Source: Pseudomonas sediminis
GTDB lineage: Bacteria > Pseudomonadota > Gammaproteobacteria > Pseudomonadales > Pseudomonadaceae
Direction of reading: 5' to 3'
NCBI RefSeq assembly: GCF_002741105.1
Contig: NZ_NIQU01000001.1
Location: forward strand, 620,001-684,000
DNA length: 64,000 bases
The notes beneath the pieces were generated by a model, which was given only the letters and a program-made list of their open reading frames with translations, was not told the origin of the DNA and did not search any database. Position 1 is the stretch's first letter. The number at the start of each line of letters is the position of its first letter. The position numbers were made by a program, and so were the translations under genes. This document shows, piece after piece, positions 28,930 to 36,873 of this stretch.

Positions 28930-29904
28930 ATGTATTTTAGATACCTCATTGCCAGCACACTAACAACCCTGCTGTGCTTTTCAGCTTGGGCAAGTCAGCT
29001 GACACCGGAACAGCAAGAGGCCAAAGAAAAGGGCATTGCCTTGTACAACCAATATAAAGCAATGTCGGCAGAACCCTATTTAGAGGTCGCAGCCAAGGCA
29101 GGAGACAGGGAAGCCCAATATTATCTAGGCGAAGCGCTGCGAATGAACAATCGCTTTATGACAGAAGAAGCTCAAAAGTGGTTTATAGCCGCTGCTGACC
29201 AAGGTGATCTATATGCCATGCTCAGGCTTTCCCGCAGCGGTAGCGATCTATGTTCGGCCATGAGTAACTGCCCTTCTGACTCCAAAACGGCCTGGGACTG
29301 GCTCAAGCAAGCACGTGAAATTGGTAAAGCCCGTGCCGACGCCGGGGACTCGGAAGCCATGTACATTATGTACTTAGGAACAAATGATCTTGAGTGGTTA
29401 GAAAAATCTGCCGATGCGGGCTACGCCCCCGCGCAATACCTATTGGCAAGCCGTTATCAGGAAGGAAAAGGCTTTTTTTTCCCCCCCTGGAAGCGCTCAG
29501 AGAAAGTTGAGGAGCTGGCCAAAAAATCCGCAGAAGGCGACTTTGTAGCAGGAATTTTTCTATATCAACAATTCTTGAAAGGTGATGATACCGCTATACG
29601 ATACTGGACAGAAAAAGCCGTCAGCCTAGGGTCAGCAGAGGCAATTTATGGTTATGGTGCCTTTTTAGCCCATGAGCCAGAACAATATGGATTCCCTTTA
29701 GATCCAATTAAAGCATATGGCTTTATCTACATGCTTAAAGATTTGGACGGAGGGGGCGGCATGCAAGAAAATGTAGAGTATAAGCTCCCCAAAGTCGCTT
29801 CAAAAATGACACCCGAACAAATCGAAGAAGCCAAAGTTTTTGCAGCGAAATGGAAGGCTACCCATCCGCCACTTTCCTTCTTCCCACCCAAATTAGGCTT
29901 CTAA
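28930..29904 (+). CDS. Exported Sel1-repeat protein, probable immunity protein of the T6SS cargo
   Basis: This 324-residue protein has a signal peptide (about 1-22, ending AWAS) and several Sel1-like helical repeats (A-x-x-G-D-x-E-A-x-Y-x-L type) from about residue 40 to 260. The sequence is clearly richer in A and T than its neighbours, a sign of separate acquisition. It starts 17 bp after the cargo gene. Sel1-repeat periplasmic proteins are known immunity factors for PldB in P. aeruginosa (PA5086-PA5088), so immunity against a periplasm- or membrane-acting effector is the likely role (inference). A T8C7 tract at 29473-29487 lies inside the frame. Confidence 0.75.
   Translation: MYFRYLIASTLTTLLCFSAWASQLTPEQQEAKEKGIALYNQYKAMSAEPYLEVAAKAGDREAQYYLGEALRMNNRFMTEEAQKWFIAAADQGDLYAMLRLSRSGSDLCSAMSNCPSDSKTAWDWLKQAREIGKARADAGDSEAMYIMYLGTNDLEWLEKSADAGYAPAQYLLASRYQEGKGFFFPPWKRSEKVEELAKKSAEGDFVAGIFLYQQFLKGDDTAIRYWTEKAVSLGSAEAIYGYGAFLAHEPEQYGFPLDPIKAYGFIYMLKDLDGGGGMQENVEYKLPKVASKMTPEQIEEAKVFAAKWKATHPPLSFFPPKLGF
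29473..29487 (+). repeat. T8C7 homopolymer tract inside the putative immunity gene
   Basis: Eight T followed by seven C encode Phe-Phe-Phe-Pro-Pro in the middle of the coding region. It is the longest mononucleotide double run noticed in the window. Slippage here would shift the frame about 180 codons into the gene. Confidence 0.9.
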
Positions 29905-29966
29905 CACTCGGGCTCAACCCTCTGGCATAGTCATGCGGAGTTTCTGCCGACAAGAAGACTGCATCC

Positions 29967-30398
29967 ATGAACATCGGCCAAGCCGCCAAGCACACCGGCC
30001 TTAGCGCCAAGATGATTCGCTACTACGAGTCCATCGACCTGCTGCCCCATGCCGGGCGCTCGGAGAGTGGCTATCGGCAGTACAGCAGCAGCGACCTGCA
30101 CCGCCTGGCATTCATCAAGCGGGCACGGGACCTGGGGTTTTCGCTGGAGGAAGTTGGCAAGCTGCTGGCGCTGTGGCAGGACAAGCAGCGCGCCAGTGCC
30201 GATGTGAAGGCGCTGGCCGAGGAGCATATCGCCACGCTTTCACGCAAGATTGCCGAGATGAGCGCCTTGCGCGATACGCTGGTGGAGCTGGCGAACAGTT
30301 GCCAGGGCGATAGCCGGCCGGATTGTCCGATTCTGCAGGGCCTGGAGGAAGGAGTGAGTAGCGGCGCGGCGGGATGCTCGTCGCACCGTCAGCCGTAG
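29967..30398 (+). CDS. cueR: Copper-responsive MerR-family activator CueR
   Basis: This 143-residue regulator has the MerR winged helix at the N-terminus (NIGQAAKHTGLSAKMIRYYE), a long dimerisation helix and the Cu(I)-binding cysteines C112 and C120, at the same numbers as in E. coli CueR. It should activate copZ and copA through the ACCTTG-N9-CAAGGT sites at 19826 and 20299. The last residues (SSHRQP) and the TAG stop run into a REP-like palindrome. It is separated from copA by the T6SS cassette and followed by the convergent RIO kinase gene. Confidence 0.93.
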   Translation: MNIGQAAKHTGLSAKMIRYYESIDLLPHAGRSESGYRQYSSSDLHRLAFIKRARDLGFSLEEVGKLLALWQDKQRASADVKALAEEHIATLSRKIAEMSALRDTLVELANSCQGDSRPDCPILQGLEEGVSSGAAGCSSHRQP

Positions 30399-30447
30399 GG
30401 CGGGTGAAACCCGCCAGACCGACAACGGCGGGTTGCACCCGCCCTAC
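30395..30447. repeat. REP-like inverted repeat, GTAGGGCGGGT class
   Basis: GTAGGGCGGGTGAAACCCGCC and GGCGGGTTGCACCCGCCCTAC form a double palindrome. The cueR stop codon TAG (30396-30398) is the second to fourth base of the element. The same class recurs at 63747. Confidence 0.85.
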
Positions 30448-30507
30448 GTCAGTGGCGCCGCCAGTTCTAAAGCCCCTCCCATGGCACCGGGCGCAGCGTG
30501 AGGATTT

Positions 30508-30525
30508 GCGCACGGCGCACCCTAC
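30508..30525. repeat. REP-like half-element GCGCACGGCGCACCCTAC
   Basis: A single copy of the GTAGGGTGCGCC class, on the inverted strand, lies between cueR and the convergent RIO kinase gene. Confidence 0.65.
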
Positions 30526-30550
30526 GGAGCAGAGCCCGGCAAAAGCTTTA

Positions 30551-31438
30551 TCAGCGCATCCAGGGCGGGATCGGTTCGGCGTCCTTGGGTTCGTCTTCGG
30601 CGTTGAGCAGGGCCTGCTTCTTCGCTTCCTCGGCCAGGGCGGCCTTGATCTCGCGCATTACCGCGTCGATGTCGGCGGCGTCCTCGGGCTCGGCGAATTC
30701 GCCGGTCAGCTGCGTATCGGGCAGCAGTTTGCCGGCCTCGTAGAGCGCCCACATTTCCTTGGCGTACTTGGTGTACTTGAGCTCCGGTGCGAACTGGCCA
30801 AAATACTCGGCCATGTTGCGCACATCGCGCTCGAGCATGCTGAAGGCGTGGTTGTTGGCGGCGGCGTCCACGGCTTGTGGCAGATCGATGATCACCGGGC
30901 CTTCGGGGCCGAGGAGCACGTTGAATTCCGACAAGTCGCCGTGCACCAGGCCGGCGCAGAGCATCTTTACGATTTCCTGGATCATGAAGGCGTGGAATTC
31001 ACGCGCGTCATCCGGGTGCAGGTCGACGTCATTGAGCCGCGGCGCGACATCGCCCTCGCCGTCGTCCACCAACTCCATCAGCAGTACGCCGTCGAGAAAG
31101 TCGTAAGGTTTGGGGACTCGCACACCAGCATTGGCCAAACGGAACAACGCGGCGACTTCGGCGTTCTGCCATGCGCTTTCCTGCTCCTTGCGCCCGTACT
31201 TGCTGCCCTTGGCCATGGCCCGCGCCTGACGGCTGCCACGCACCTTGCGGCCTTCCTGATACTCGGAAGCCTGGCGAAAGCTACGCTTGTTGGCTTCCTT
31301 GTAGACCTTGGCGCAGCGCAGCTCGTCGCCGCAGCGCACCACATAAACCGCTGCTTCCTTGCCGCTCATGAGCGGTCGCAGCACCTCGTCCACCAGGCCA
31401 TCTTCGACCAGGGGTTCAATACGTTTGGGCGTCTTCAT
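30551..31438 (-). CDS. RIO1-family serine kinase/ATPase (PA4780-like)
   Basis: This cytoplasmic atypical kinase has 295 residues. The nucleotide-binding lysine is K44 (CAKVYK), the catalytic loop is HGDLSEFN with D168, and the metal-binding aspartate is D185 in IIDLPQ. The C-terminal tail is acidic and alanine-rich. RIO proteins assist ribosome maturation in eukaryotes and archaea; the bacterial role is poorly defined. In P. aeruginosa a RIO-type kinase gene lies close to cueR, and the same adjacency is seen here. It is a single-gene unit, convergent with cueR. Confidence 0.9.
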   Translation of the reverse strand: MKTPKRIEPLVEDGLVDEVLRPLMSGKEAAVYVVRCGDELRCAKVYKEANKRSFRQASEYQEGRKVRGSRQARAMAKGSKYGRKEQESAWQNAEVAALFRLANAGVRVPKPYDFLDGVLLMELVDDGEGDVAPRLNDVDLHPDDAREFHAFMIQEIVKMLCAGLVHGDLSEFNVLLGPEGPVIIDLPQAVDAAANNHAFSMLERDVRNMAEYFGQFAPELKYTKYAKEMWALYEAGKLLPDTQLTGEFAEPEDAADIDAVMREIKAALAEEAKKQALLNAEDEPKDAEPIPPWMR

Positions 31439-31526
31439 CGGTGTGGATCACGGGTCCTTTTTGGCCAGAGGCGGACTTTCAGGGGCCATCCTCTCACAGC
31501 GCGGGGCAGATGCCGACTCCCCCTGT

Positions 31527-32414
31527 TCAGGCACTGACCAGATGACGCCTGAGCGCCTCGATGGCGTAGCGTACTTTGGCCGGTTGGGCGTCGCGTCGAG
31601 GGGTGACGATATGCAGGCCGATGGGGTCGAGCTGCCAATCCGGCAACAGCGGCAACAGCTCGCCGCGAGCCAGCAGCTCACGGATTTCCGGCTCAGGCTG
31701 CAACGACACGCCCATACCCGCCAGGGTGAACTGGCGCGCGGCCAGGATGTTGTTGCAGCTGATGCGCGTCTCCAGCCGCAGGCGCTGCTGCACATCACCG
31801 GGGCCATGCAAGGTCAGGTGCTGGCTGCGTTCCAGATGCAGGCCGATCCAGTCGAGCTTGAGCAATTGCGACGGCTCGACGGGTAAGCCGACGCGGGCCA
31901 GGTAGGCCGGAGCGGCGCACAGGATCATGCGCCAGTCGGTCACGTAACGGGCCACCAGGCTGGAGTCCTCCTGGCGGCCGACACGGATGGCCAGGTCGAT
32001 ACGTGATTCGATCAGGTCGATCTGCTCATCGTGAAAGAACAGGCTCAGGCTCAACCCTGGATGGGCACTGAGCAACGGCGCCAACGCTTCGCTCAGCAAC
32101 GGCCCGGAAAAACCGACCGGGGCGGCGACACGTAACTCGCCCACTGGAGCATCACGCTGCTCGGCCAAGCGCTGCTCGGCTCGCTCGGCCAGTTCGACTA
32201 TCTGCCGGCAGCTTTCATAGAACTGCGCGCCGGCCTCGGTAAGGGTCAGCTTGCGTGTGGTGCGGTGCAGCAGCGTGACGCCAGTGGCCTCCTCCAGCCG
32301 GCGCACCTGCTGACTGACCGCCGAAGCCGTCATGCCCATGGCTTCGGCAGCTGCCACCATCGAGCCCTTCTGCACCACGGTAGCGAACAACGCCATGCGT
32401 TTGAGCTGCTCCAT
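31527..32414 (-). CDS. LysR-family transcriptional regulator
   Basis: This 295-residue protein has the N-terminal winged helix-turn-helix (about 1-60, ending LLHRTTRKLTLTEAG) and a C-terminal LysR substrate-binding domain of the CrgA-like group. It is divergent from an NAD(P)-binding oxidoreductase gene with a 100-bp gap, the usual layout for a LysR regulator and its target. The inducer is unknown. Confidence 0.9.
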   Translation of the reverse strand: MEQLKRMALFATVVQKGSMVAAAEAMGMTASAVSQQVRRLEEATGVTLLHRTTRKLTLTEAGAQFYESCRQIVELAERAEQRLAEQRDAPVGELRVAAPVGFSGPLLSEALAPLLSAHPGLSLSLFFHDEQIDLIESRIDLAIRVGRQEDSSLVARYVTDWRMILCAAPAYLARVGLPVEPSQLLKLDWIGLHLERSQHLTLHGPGDVQQRLRLETRISCNNILAARQFTLAGMGVSLQPEPEIRELLARGELLPLLPDWQLDPIGLHIVTPRRDAQPAKVRYAIEALRRHLVSA

Positions 32415-32514
32415 TATGAAGCCCTGCTTAATTATCCAAGTGCATCAGGCCACTTTTTCCAGGATTTATCCAGCGGTGATCATGTATCAACCATCACCTA
32501 CCAAGGATTACTTC

Positions 32515-33156
32515 ATGAAGATCGCACTGATCGGCGCCACTGGTTATGTGGGCGCACCGCTGCTGCAAGAGGCATTGAACCGCGGTCATCAGGTCACCGC
32601 ACTGGTGCGCCATCCGCAAAAGCTGAGCGCGCATCCGCAACTGAACGCCATTGAGGCGGACGTTCACGACAGCGCAGCGCTGGCCGAGCAGTTGCGTGGA
32701 CATGACGCAGTGATCAGCGCTTTCAATCCGGGCTGGGGCGTGGCAGAGATTCGTGAACAGTTCATCGCCGGCAGCCGCTCGATCATCGCGGCCAGCAAGC
32801 AGGCTGGCGTCAAACGCCTGCTGGTTGTCGGCGGTGCCGGCAGCCTGTACGTCGCCCCTGGCGTGCAACTGATCGACACTCCGGACTTTCCTGCCGAGTA
32901 CAAGGAAGGCGCCGAGGGCGCACGCCAGGCGCTGAACATGCTGCACGAGGAGGCTCAGTTGGAGTGGACCTTTCTATCGCCCGCCGCCCTGCTCGCTCCG
33001 GGGCCGCGCACAGGCAAATTTCGTCTGGGCCACGACGAGCTGCTGATGAATGGCGATGAGCCGGGCAGCATTTCGGTTGCCGACCTCGCCGTGGCGCTGA
33101 TCGATGAAACCGAGCGACCACAGCATATCCGCCAGCGTTTTACCTTGGCGTACTGA
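32515..33156 (+). CDS. NAD(P)-dependent Rossmann-fold oxidoreductase (NmrA/YwnB-like)
   Basis: The 213-residue product begins with the nucleotide-binding motif GATGYVGAPL (residues 7-16) and has the short atypical SDR layout of NAD(P)H-binding reductases such as YwnB. It lacks the classical YxxxK pair in an obvious position. The ATG at 32515 follows AAGGA; the open frame extends upstream without conserved features. It is probably controlled by the divergent LysR gene. The DUF2218 gene follows after 55 bp and may be co-transcribed. Confidence 0.83.
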   Translation: MKIALIGATGYVGAPLLQEALNRGHQVTALVRHPQKLSAHPQLNAIEADVHDSAALAEQLRGHDAVISAFNPGWGVAEIREQFIAGSRSIIAASKQAGVKRLLVVGGAGSLYVAPGVQLIDTPDFPAEYKEGAEGARQALNMLHEEAQLEWTFLSPAALLAPGPRTGKFRLGHDELLMNGDEPGSISVADLAVALIDETERPQHIRQRFTLAY

Positions 33157-33211
33157 ACCGAGCGCTGACGCGGGCAGCCGCTCCGAACGCCAATAAACCA
33201 GAGGAATGTCC

Positions 33212-33502
33212 ATGACTCCATTCAGCAGCAGTGCCTTCGTCGCAACCGACACCCCGGCGCGCTATATCAGCCGGCTGTGCAAGCACTTCGCACACAAGAT
33301 TCCGGTCAGCTTCGATGAACAACAGGGGCGCATCGAGTTCGGCGCTGGCCTGGCGACCCTGAAAGCGGAAAACCAGGGCCTGCGCCTGCTGGTTGAAAGC
33401 GCCAACAGCGAGGACCTGCATCGCCTGGAAGGCGTCGTCGGCAGTCACTTCGAGCGCTTTGCCTGGCAGGAAGAGTTGACCCTGGACTGGCAGCCCGACT
33501 GA
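33212..33502 (+). CDS. DUF2218 domain protein
   Basis: This 96-residue cytoplasmic protein covers a whole DUF2218 domain (pattern ARYISRLCKHFAHKIPV, later GVVGSHFERFA). Function is unknown. The ATG at 33212 is preferred to 33206 because the GAGGA ribosome site abuts 33206 directly. It follows the Rossmann oxidoreductase and is convergent with pxpA, only 4 bp away. Confidence 0.8.
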   Translation: MTPFSSSAFVATDTPARYISRLCKHFAHKIPVSFDEQQGRIEFGAGLATLKAENQGLRLLVESANSEDLHRLEGVVGSHFERFAWQEELTLDWQPD

Positions 33503-33506
33503 TTGC

Positions 33507-34250
33507 TCAGAGCGCATCCAGCCGCGCACGCAAGCGGCGCAGCACCGCCAGGGACTCGGGATTGTCGCCATGCACGCAGAGGCTGTCGGCCCGCAACCGC
33601 AGCGGCTTGCCATCGATATCGGCAAACGGCTCGCCGCTGGCAATGGCCAGCGCCTGGCCAAGGATACGCTCGGGCTCCTGATGCACCGCGCCGCTGAGCC
33701 GGCGTGGCGCCAGCTGCCCATCTGACAGATAGGCACGATCGGCGAACGCCTCGAACATCAGCGGAACATCGGCCTCGTCGGCCAGACGCAGCTCCCTGTC
33801 ATTGTCAGCCAGCGCCAATACCATCAACGGCAAACCCTTGCGGTAGCTGGCACAGGCATCCAGCACCGCCATCAGCAACGCATCGTCACGCACCAGATCG
33901 TTGTACAGCGCGCCATGCGGTTTGACGTAGGCCAGCTGGCAACCACGCGCTCGGCAAAAGGCATCCAGTGCTCCCACCTGATACAGCACCAGTGCGCGGA
34001 CCTCCTCCGGCGAGCATTGCAGATGACGCCGACCAAAGCCTTGCAGATCCGGATAGGACGGGTGCGCGCCAATGCTCACGCCGTGCGCCACGGCCAGCTC
34101 GACGCAACGCGCCATGATCAGCGGATCGCCTGCATGGAAGCCGCACGCCAGGTTAGCCTGATCGATCAGCGGCATGGCTAGTTCATCGTCGCCCATGCGC
34201 CAGGCGCCGAAGCCCTCGCCCATGTCGCAGTTGAGAAGAATACGGTTCAT
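33507..34250 (-). CDS. pxpA: 5-oxoprolinase subunit A, PxpA (LamB/YcsF family)
   Basis: This 247-residue protein matches the LamB/YcsF family: N-terminal LNCDMGEGFG, ANLACGFHAGDP, the HPSYPD block and KPHGALYN. With PxpB and PxpC it hydrolyses 5-oxoproline to glutamate using ATP. The pxpB and pxpC genes are not adjacent; in most genomes the three are clustered, so they should be sought elsewhere. The gene is divergent from a TonB-dependent receptor gene. Confidence 0.9.
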   Translation of the reverse strand: MNRILLNCDMGEGFGAWRMGDDELAMPLIDQANLACGFHAGDPLIMARCVELAVAHGVSIGAHPSYPDLQGFGRRHLQCSPEEVRALVLYQVGALDAFCRARGCQLAYVKPHGALYNDLVRDDALLMAVLDACASYRKGLPLMVLALADNDRELRLADEADVPLMFEAFADRAYLSDGQLAPRRLSGAVHQEPERILGQALAIASGEPFADIDGKPLRLRADSLCVHGDNPESLAVLRRLRARLDAL

Positions 34251-34403
34251 TCCAGCAGCTTAGAACGCCAGAAAAGCATGCGTAAAGCCCGCCCGACACT
34301 CGAGAATTAATCGCATTTACAAAATTTACACCTGCCTGCAGCCCAGTCGCCACGGCCTCTCCAGCCTGATGGCATGGACATCAACATCATCTGCAATTGA
34401 ACC

Positions 34404-34422
34404 TTATATGCAAATCACTATC
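34404..34422 (+). promoter_or_regulatory. Candidate Fur box upstream of TonB receptor gene
   Basis: TTATATGCAAATCACTATC matches the 19-bp Fur consensus at 12 positions, with a strong right half (AAATCACTATC). It lies 57 bp before the receptor start. Iron repression is likely but not proven. Confidence 0.4.
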
Positions 34423-34478
34423 ATCCCGGCCGTCTGCAACCGTTACGACTGCACTCTCTTACCGCCAGGAGTAGATCG

Positions 34479-36710
34479 ATGTCCGCCCTTAATTCCCGTA
34501 CCGCCTTGGCCAGCGCCATTGCCTTGGCCGCCAGCTTCGGCGCCCAGGCCAACGAGCCCATCGCTCTGGGCGACGTGGTCGTCAGCGCCTCCGGCTTTGA
34601 GCAGAAGATCACCGAAGCCCCAGCCAGCATCAGCGTGATCAGCCGCGAAGAACTGCAGCAGAAGCGCTATAGCAACCTGGCGCAGGCACTGGAAGACGTG
34701 GAAGGCATTGATGTACGTCAGGGCACCGGTAAGACCGGCGGCCTGAATATCAGCATTCGCGGCATGCCGAGCGACTACACCCTGATCCTGATCGACGGCC
34801 GCCGTCAGAACACCGCAGGCAACGTCACCCCCAACGGCTTCAACGAAACTGCCACCAGTTTCATGCCGCCGATGTCCGCGATTGAGCGCATCGAAGTGAT
34901 TCGCGGGCCGATGTCCACGCTCTACGGCTCCGACGCCATGGGCGGCGTGGTCAACATCATCACCCGCAAGGTGGCCAAGCAATGGGGTGCCAGCTTGAGC
35001 CTTGACCATACCTTCCAGGAAAACCGCGATTACGGTGAAGCCAGCAATACCAGCCTCTACGCCAGCGGCCCGCTGATCGAGGGCCTACTGGGTCTCGCCG
35101 TACGTGGCAGCCTGTACGACCGCGGCGAATCGGACCTGCAGTTCGACAACGACAGCACCGTCAGCAAGCGCGGCGCCTCTCCCGTCGAAGGACGCAACAC
35201 CACCTTCGGTAGCCGCCTGACACTGACCCCGAACGACGCTCACGACTTCGCCCTCGATTTCGAGCGAGGCCGCCAGGTCTACAACAATGACGACTGCCAA
35301 CTGGGCAACCTCGACGGCAAGAATGGCGGCAGCGCCACCGATGGCTGCACCACCAACGCCCCGTTGCGTGCCAACGGCTACAAGGATGAACTGCGCTTCG
35401 AGCGTGACCAGATCGCCCTCAGCCATACCGGACGTTTGAGCTTCGGTACGCTGGAAAGCAGCATCACCCACAACACCACGGAAACCTTCGGCCGTACCAT
35501 TCCAGGCAACCCGATTGGCAACTCGTACACAGGTTTCCCATCGATCGTCATCGGCGACGACCGCAAGCTGAAGTCGACCGATCTGGTCGTAGATACCAAG
35601 TTGGTCGCTCCCGTGGGCGAATCCCACATCGCAACGGTTGGTGCACAGTGGTGGGACGCCAAGGTCACCGACGGCATCGCCGATGAGGATTTCCAGCAGA
35701 CATCCTGGGCGCTGTTCGCCGAAGATGAGTGGCGCCTGCGTGACGACCTGGCACTGACCCTGGGAGCCCGCTACGAAGATCATGAAGCCTTTGGTGGCCA
35801 TGTCAGCCCACGCGCCTACCTGGTGTGGAACACCACCGACACCTGGACTCTGAAAGGCGGCGTAAGCCGTGGTTACAAGACCCCGACACTCAACCAGTTG
35901 CACAGCGGCATCAACGGCGTGACCGGCCAAGGCTCGACCATCACCATCGGCAGCCCCGACCTGGATCCGGAAATCACCACCAACACCGAGATCGGCGCGT
36001 ACTACGACAACCTCTCTGACTTCAACGCCAACGTCACCCTGTTCCATAACAAGTTCAAGGACAAGATCGACGACGGCACGCCGTTGGCCAACTGCTTCTA
36101 CACTGCGAATCCGAACCAGCCAGGCTGTGTCAGCTATGGCGCGGGCTTCACTCAGGAGAACTTCGCTCAGAGCGTGAACATCGGCGAAGCCGTCACCAAG
36201 GGTATCGAGGTTGCAGGCCGATGGGCGTTCGCCCCGGCCTGGGCACTGGCAGTCAACTACACATACACCGACAGCGAGCAGAAGAGTGGCATCAACAAGG
36301 GCGCGCCACTGACCAATACACCGGAGCATATGGCTCACGCACGCCTGAGCTGGGCAGCCAATGATCGCCTGACACTGTGGTTCAAGGGTGAATACCGCGG
36401 CGAACGTGCTCGCTTTACCGACCGCTACGAAAATCTGACGGCGGCGAACAAAGCCCTGTACGACGCCGCCGGCGACCTGAAGGCCTATGAAGTCTTCCAC
36501 CTCGGTGGCTCGTTCAAGGCATCGGAGAACGTGACCTTCAGCGCCACGATCTACAACCTGTTCGACAAGGATTTCACCAGCGGCAGCTACTACACCACCA
36601 ACACCGGCACCACTGGCTGGGCGTCCGACTATACGCAGATCGCGCAGTCCACCAGCGGTACCCTCGAAGAAGGTCGACGCCTGTGGCTGTCGACGGTCAT
36701 CGAGTTCTGA
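34479..36710 (+). CDS. TonB-dependent outer-membrane receptor (FepA/CirA type)
   Basis: This 743-residue receptor has a signal peptide (about 1-24, AQA), a plug domain (about 35-165) with the TonB-box region LGDVVVSASG and a 22-strand barrel ending in the aromatic residue of VIEF. The plug pattern (ISIRGMPSDYTLILIDGRR, then VIRGPMSTLYGSDAMGGVVNIITRK) resembles catecholate-siderophore and colicin I receptors. No signalling extension is present. The substrate is unknown. A candidate Fur box precedes it and a strong terminator follows. Confidence 0.9.
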   Translation: MSALNSRTALASAIALAASFGAQANEPIALGDVVVSASGFEQKITEAPASISVISREELQQKRYSNLAQALEDVEGIDVRQGTGKTGGLNISIRGMPSDYTLILIDGRRQNTAGNVTPNGFNETATSFMPPMSAIERIEVIRGPMSTLYGSDAMGGVVNIITRKVAKQWGASLSLDHTFQENRDYGEASNTSLYASGPLIEGLLGLAVRGSLYDRGESDLQFDNDSTVSKRGASPVEGRNTTFGSRLTLTPNDAHDFALDFERGRQVYNNDDCQLGNLDGKNGGSATDGCTTNAPLRANGYKDELRFERDQIALSHTGRLSFGTLESSITHNTTETFGRTIPGNPIGNSYTGFPSIVIGDDRKLKSTDLVVDTKLVAPVGESHIATVGAQWWDAKVTDGIADEDFQQTSWALFAEDEWRLRDDLALTLGARYEDHEAFGGHVSPRAYLVWNTTDTWTLKGGVSRGYKTPTLNQLHSGINGVTGQGSTITIGSPDLDPEITTNTEIGAYYDNLSDFNANVTLFHNKFKDKIDDGTPLANCFYTANPNQPGCVSYGAGFTQENFAQSVNIGEAVTKGIEVAGRWAFAPAWALAVNYTYTDSEQKSGINKGAPLTNTPEHMAHARLSWAANDRLTLWFKGEYRGERARFTDRYENLTAANKALYDAAGDLKAYEVFHLGGSFKASENVTFSATIYNLFDKDFTSGSYYTTNTGTTGWASDYTQIAQSTSGTLEEGRRLWLSTVIEF

Positions 36711-36725
36711 CCACAACCGCGCAAA

Positions 36726-36762
36726 GCAAAACGCCAGCCCTTGGGCTGGCGTTTTGCTTTTT
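36726..36762 (+). terminator. Rho-independent terminator after the TonB receptor gene
   Basis: A perfect 15-bp stem (GCAAAACGCCAGCCC and its complement, loop TT) is followed by a T-rich tail. It is the strongest terminator seen in the window. Confidence 0.95.
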
Positions 36763-36873
36763 AGCGACTGTCGGCCTGCAGGTGGGACGCTGTATCACTG
36801 CACGCATAAGCGACAGATCATCGCATCGTCAGCCATGGAAACGCAGACATTGGCCGTGCGAGATAATGGCCCT

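Noticed and set aside
29905..29966. CueR-type operator in front of cueR itself
   Set aside because: No ACCTTG-N9-CAAGGT-like dyad is present in the 62-bp gap.
35085..36716. 543-codon minus-strand open frame opposite the TonB receptor
   Set aside because: It is antisense to a full-length receptor gene with intact plug and barrel.
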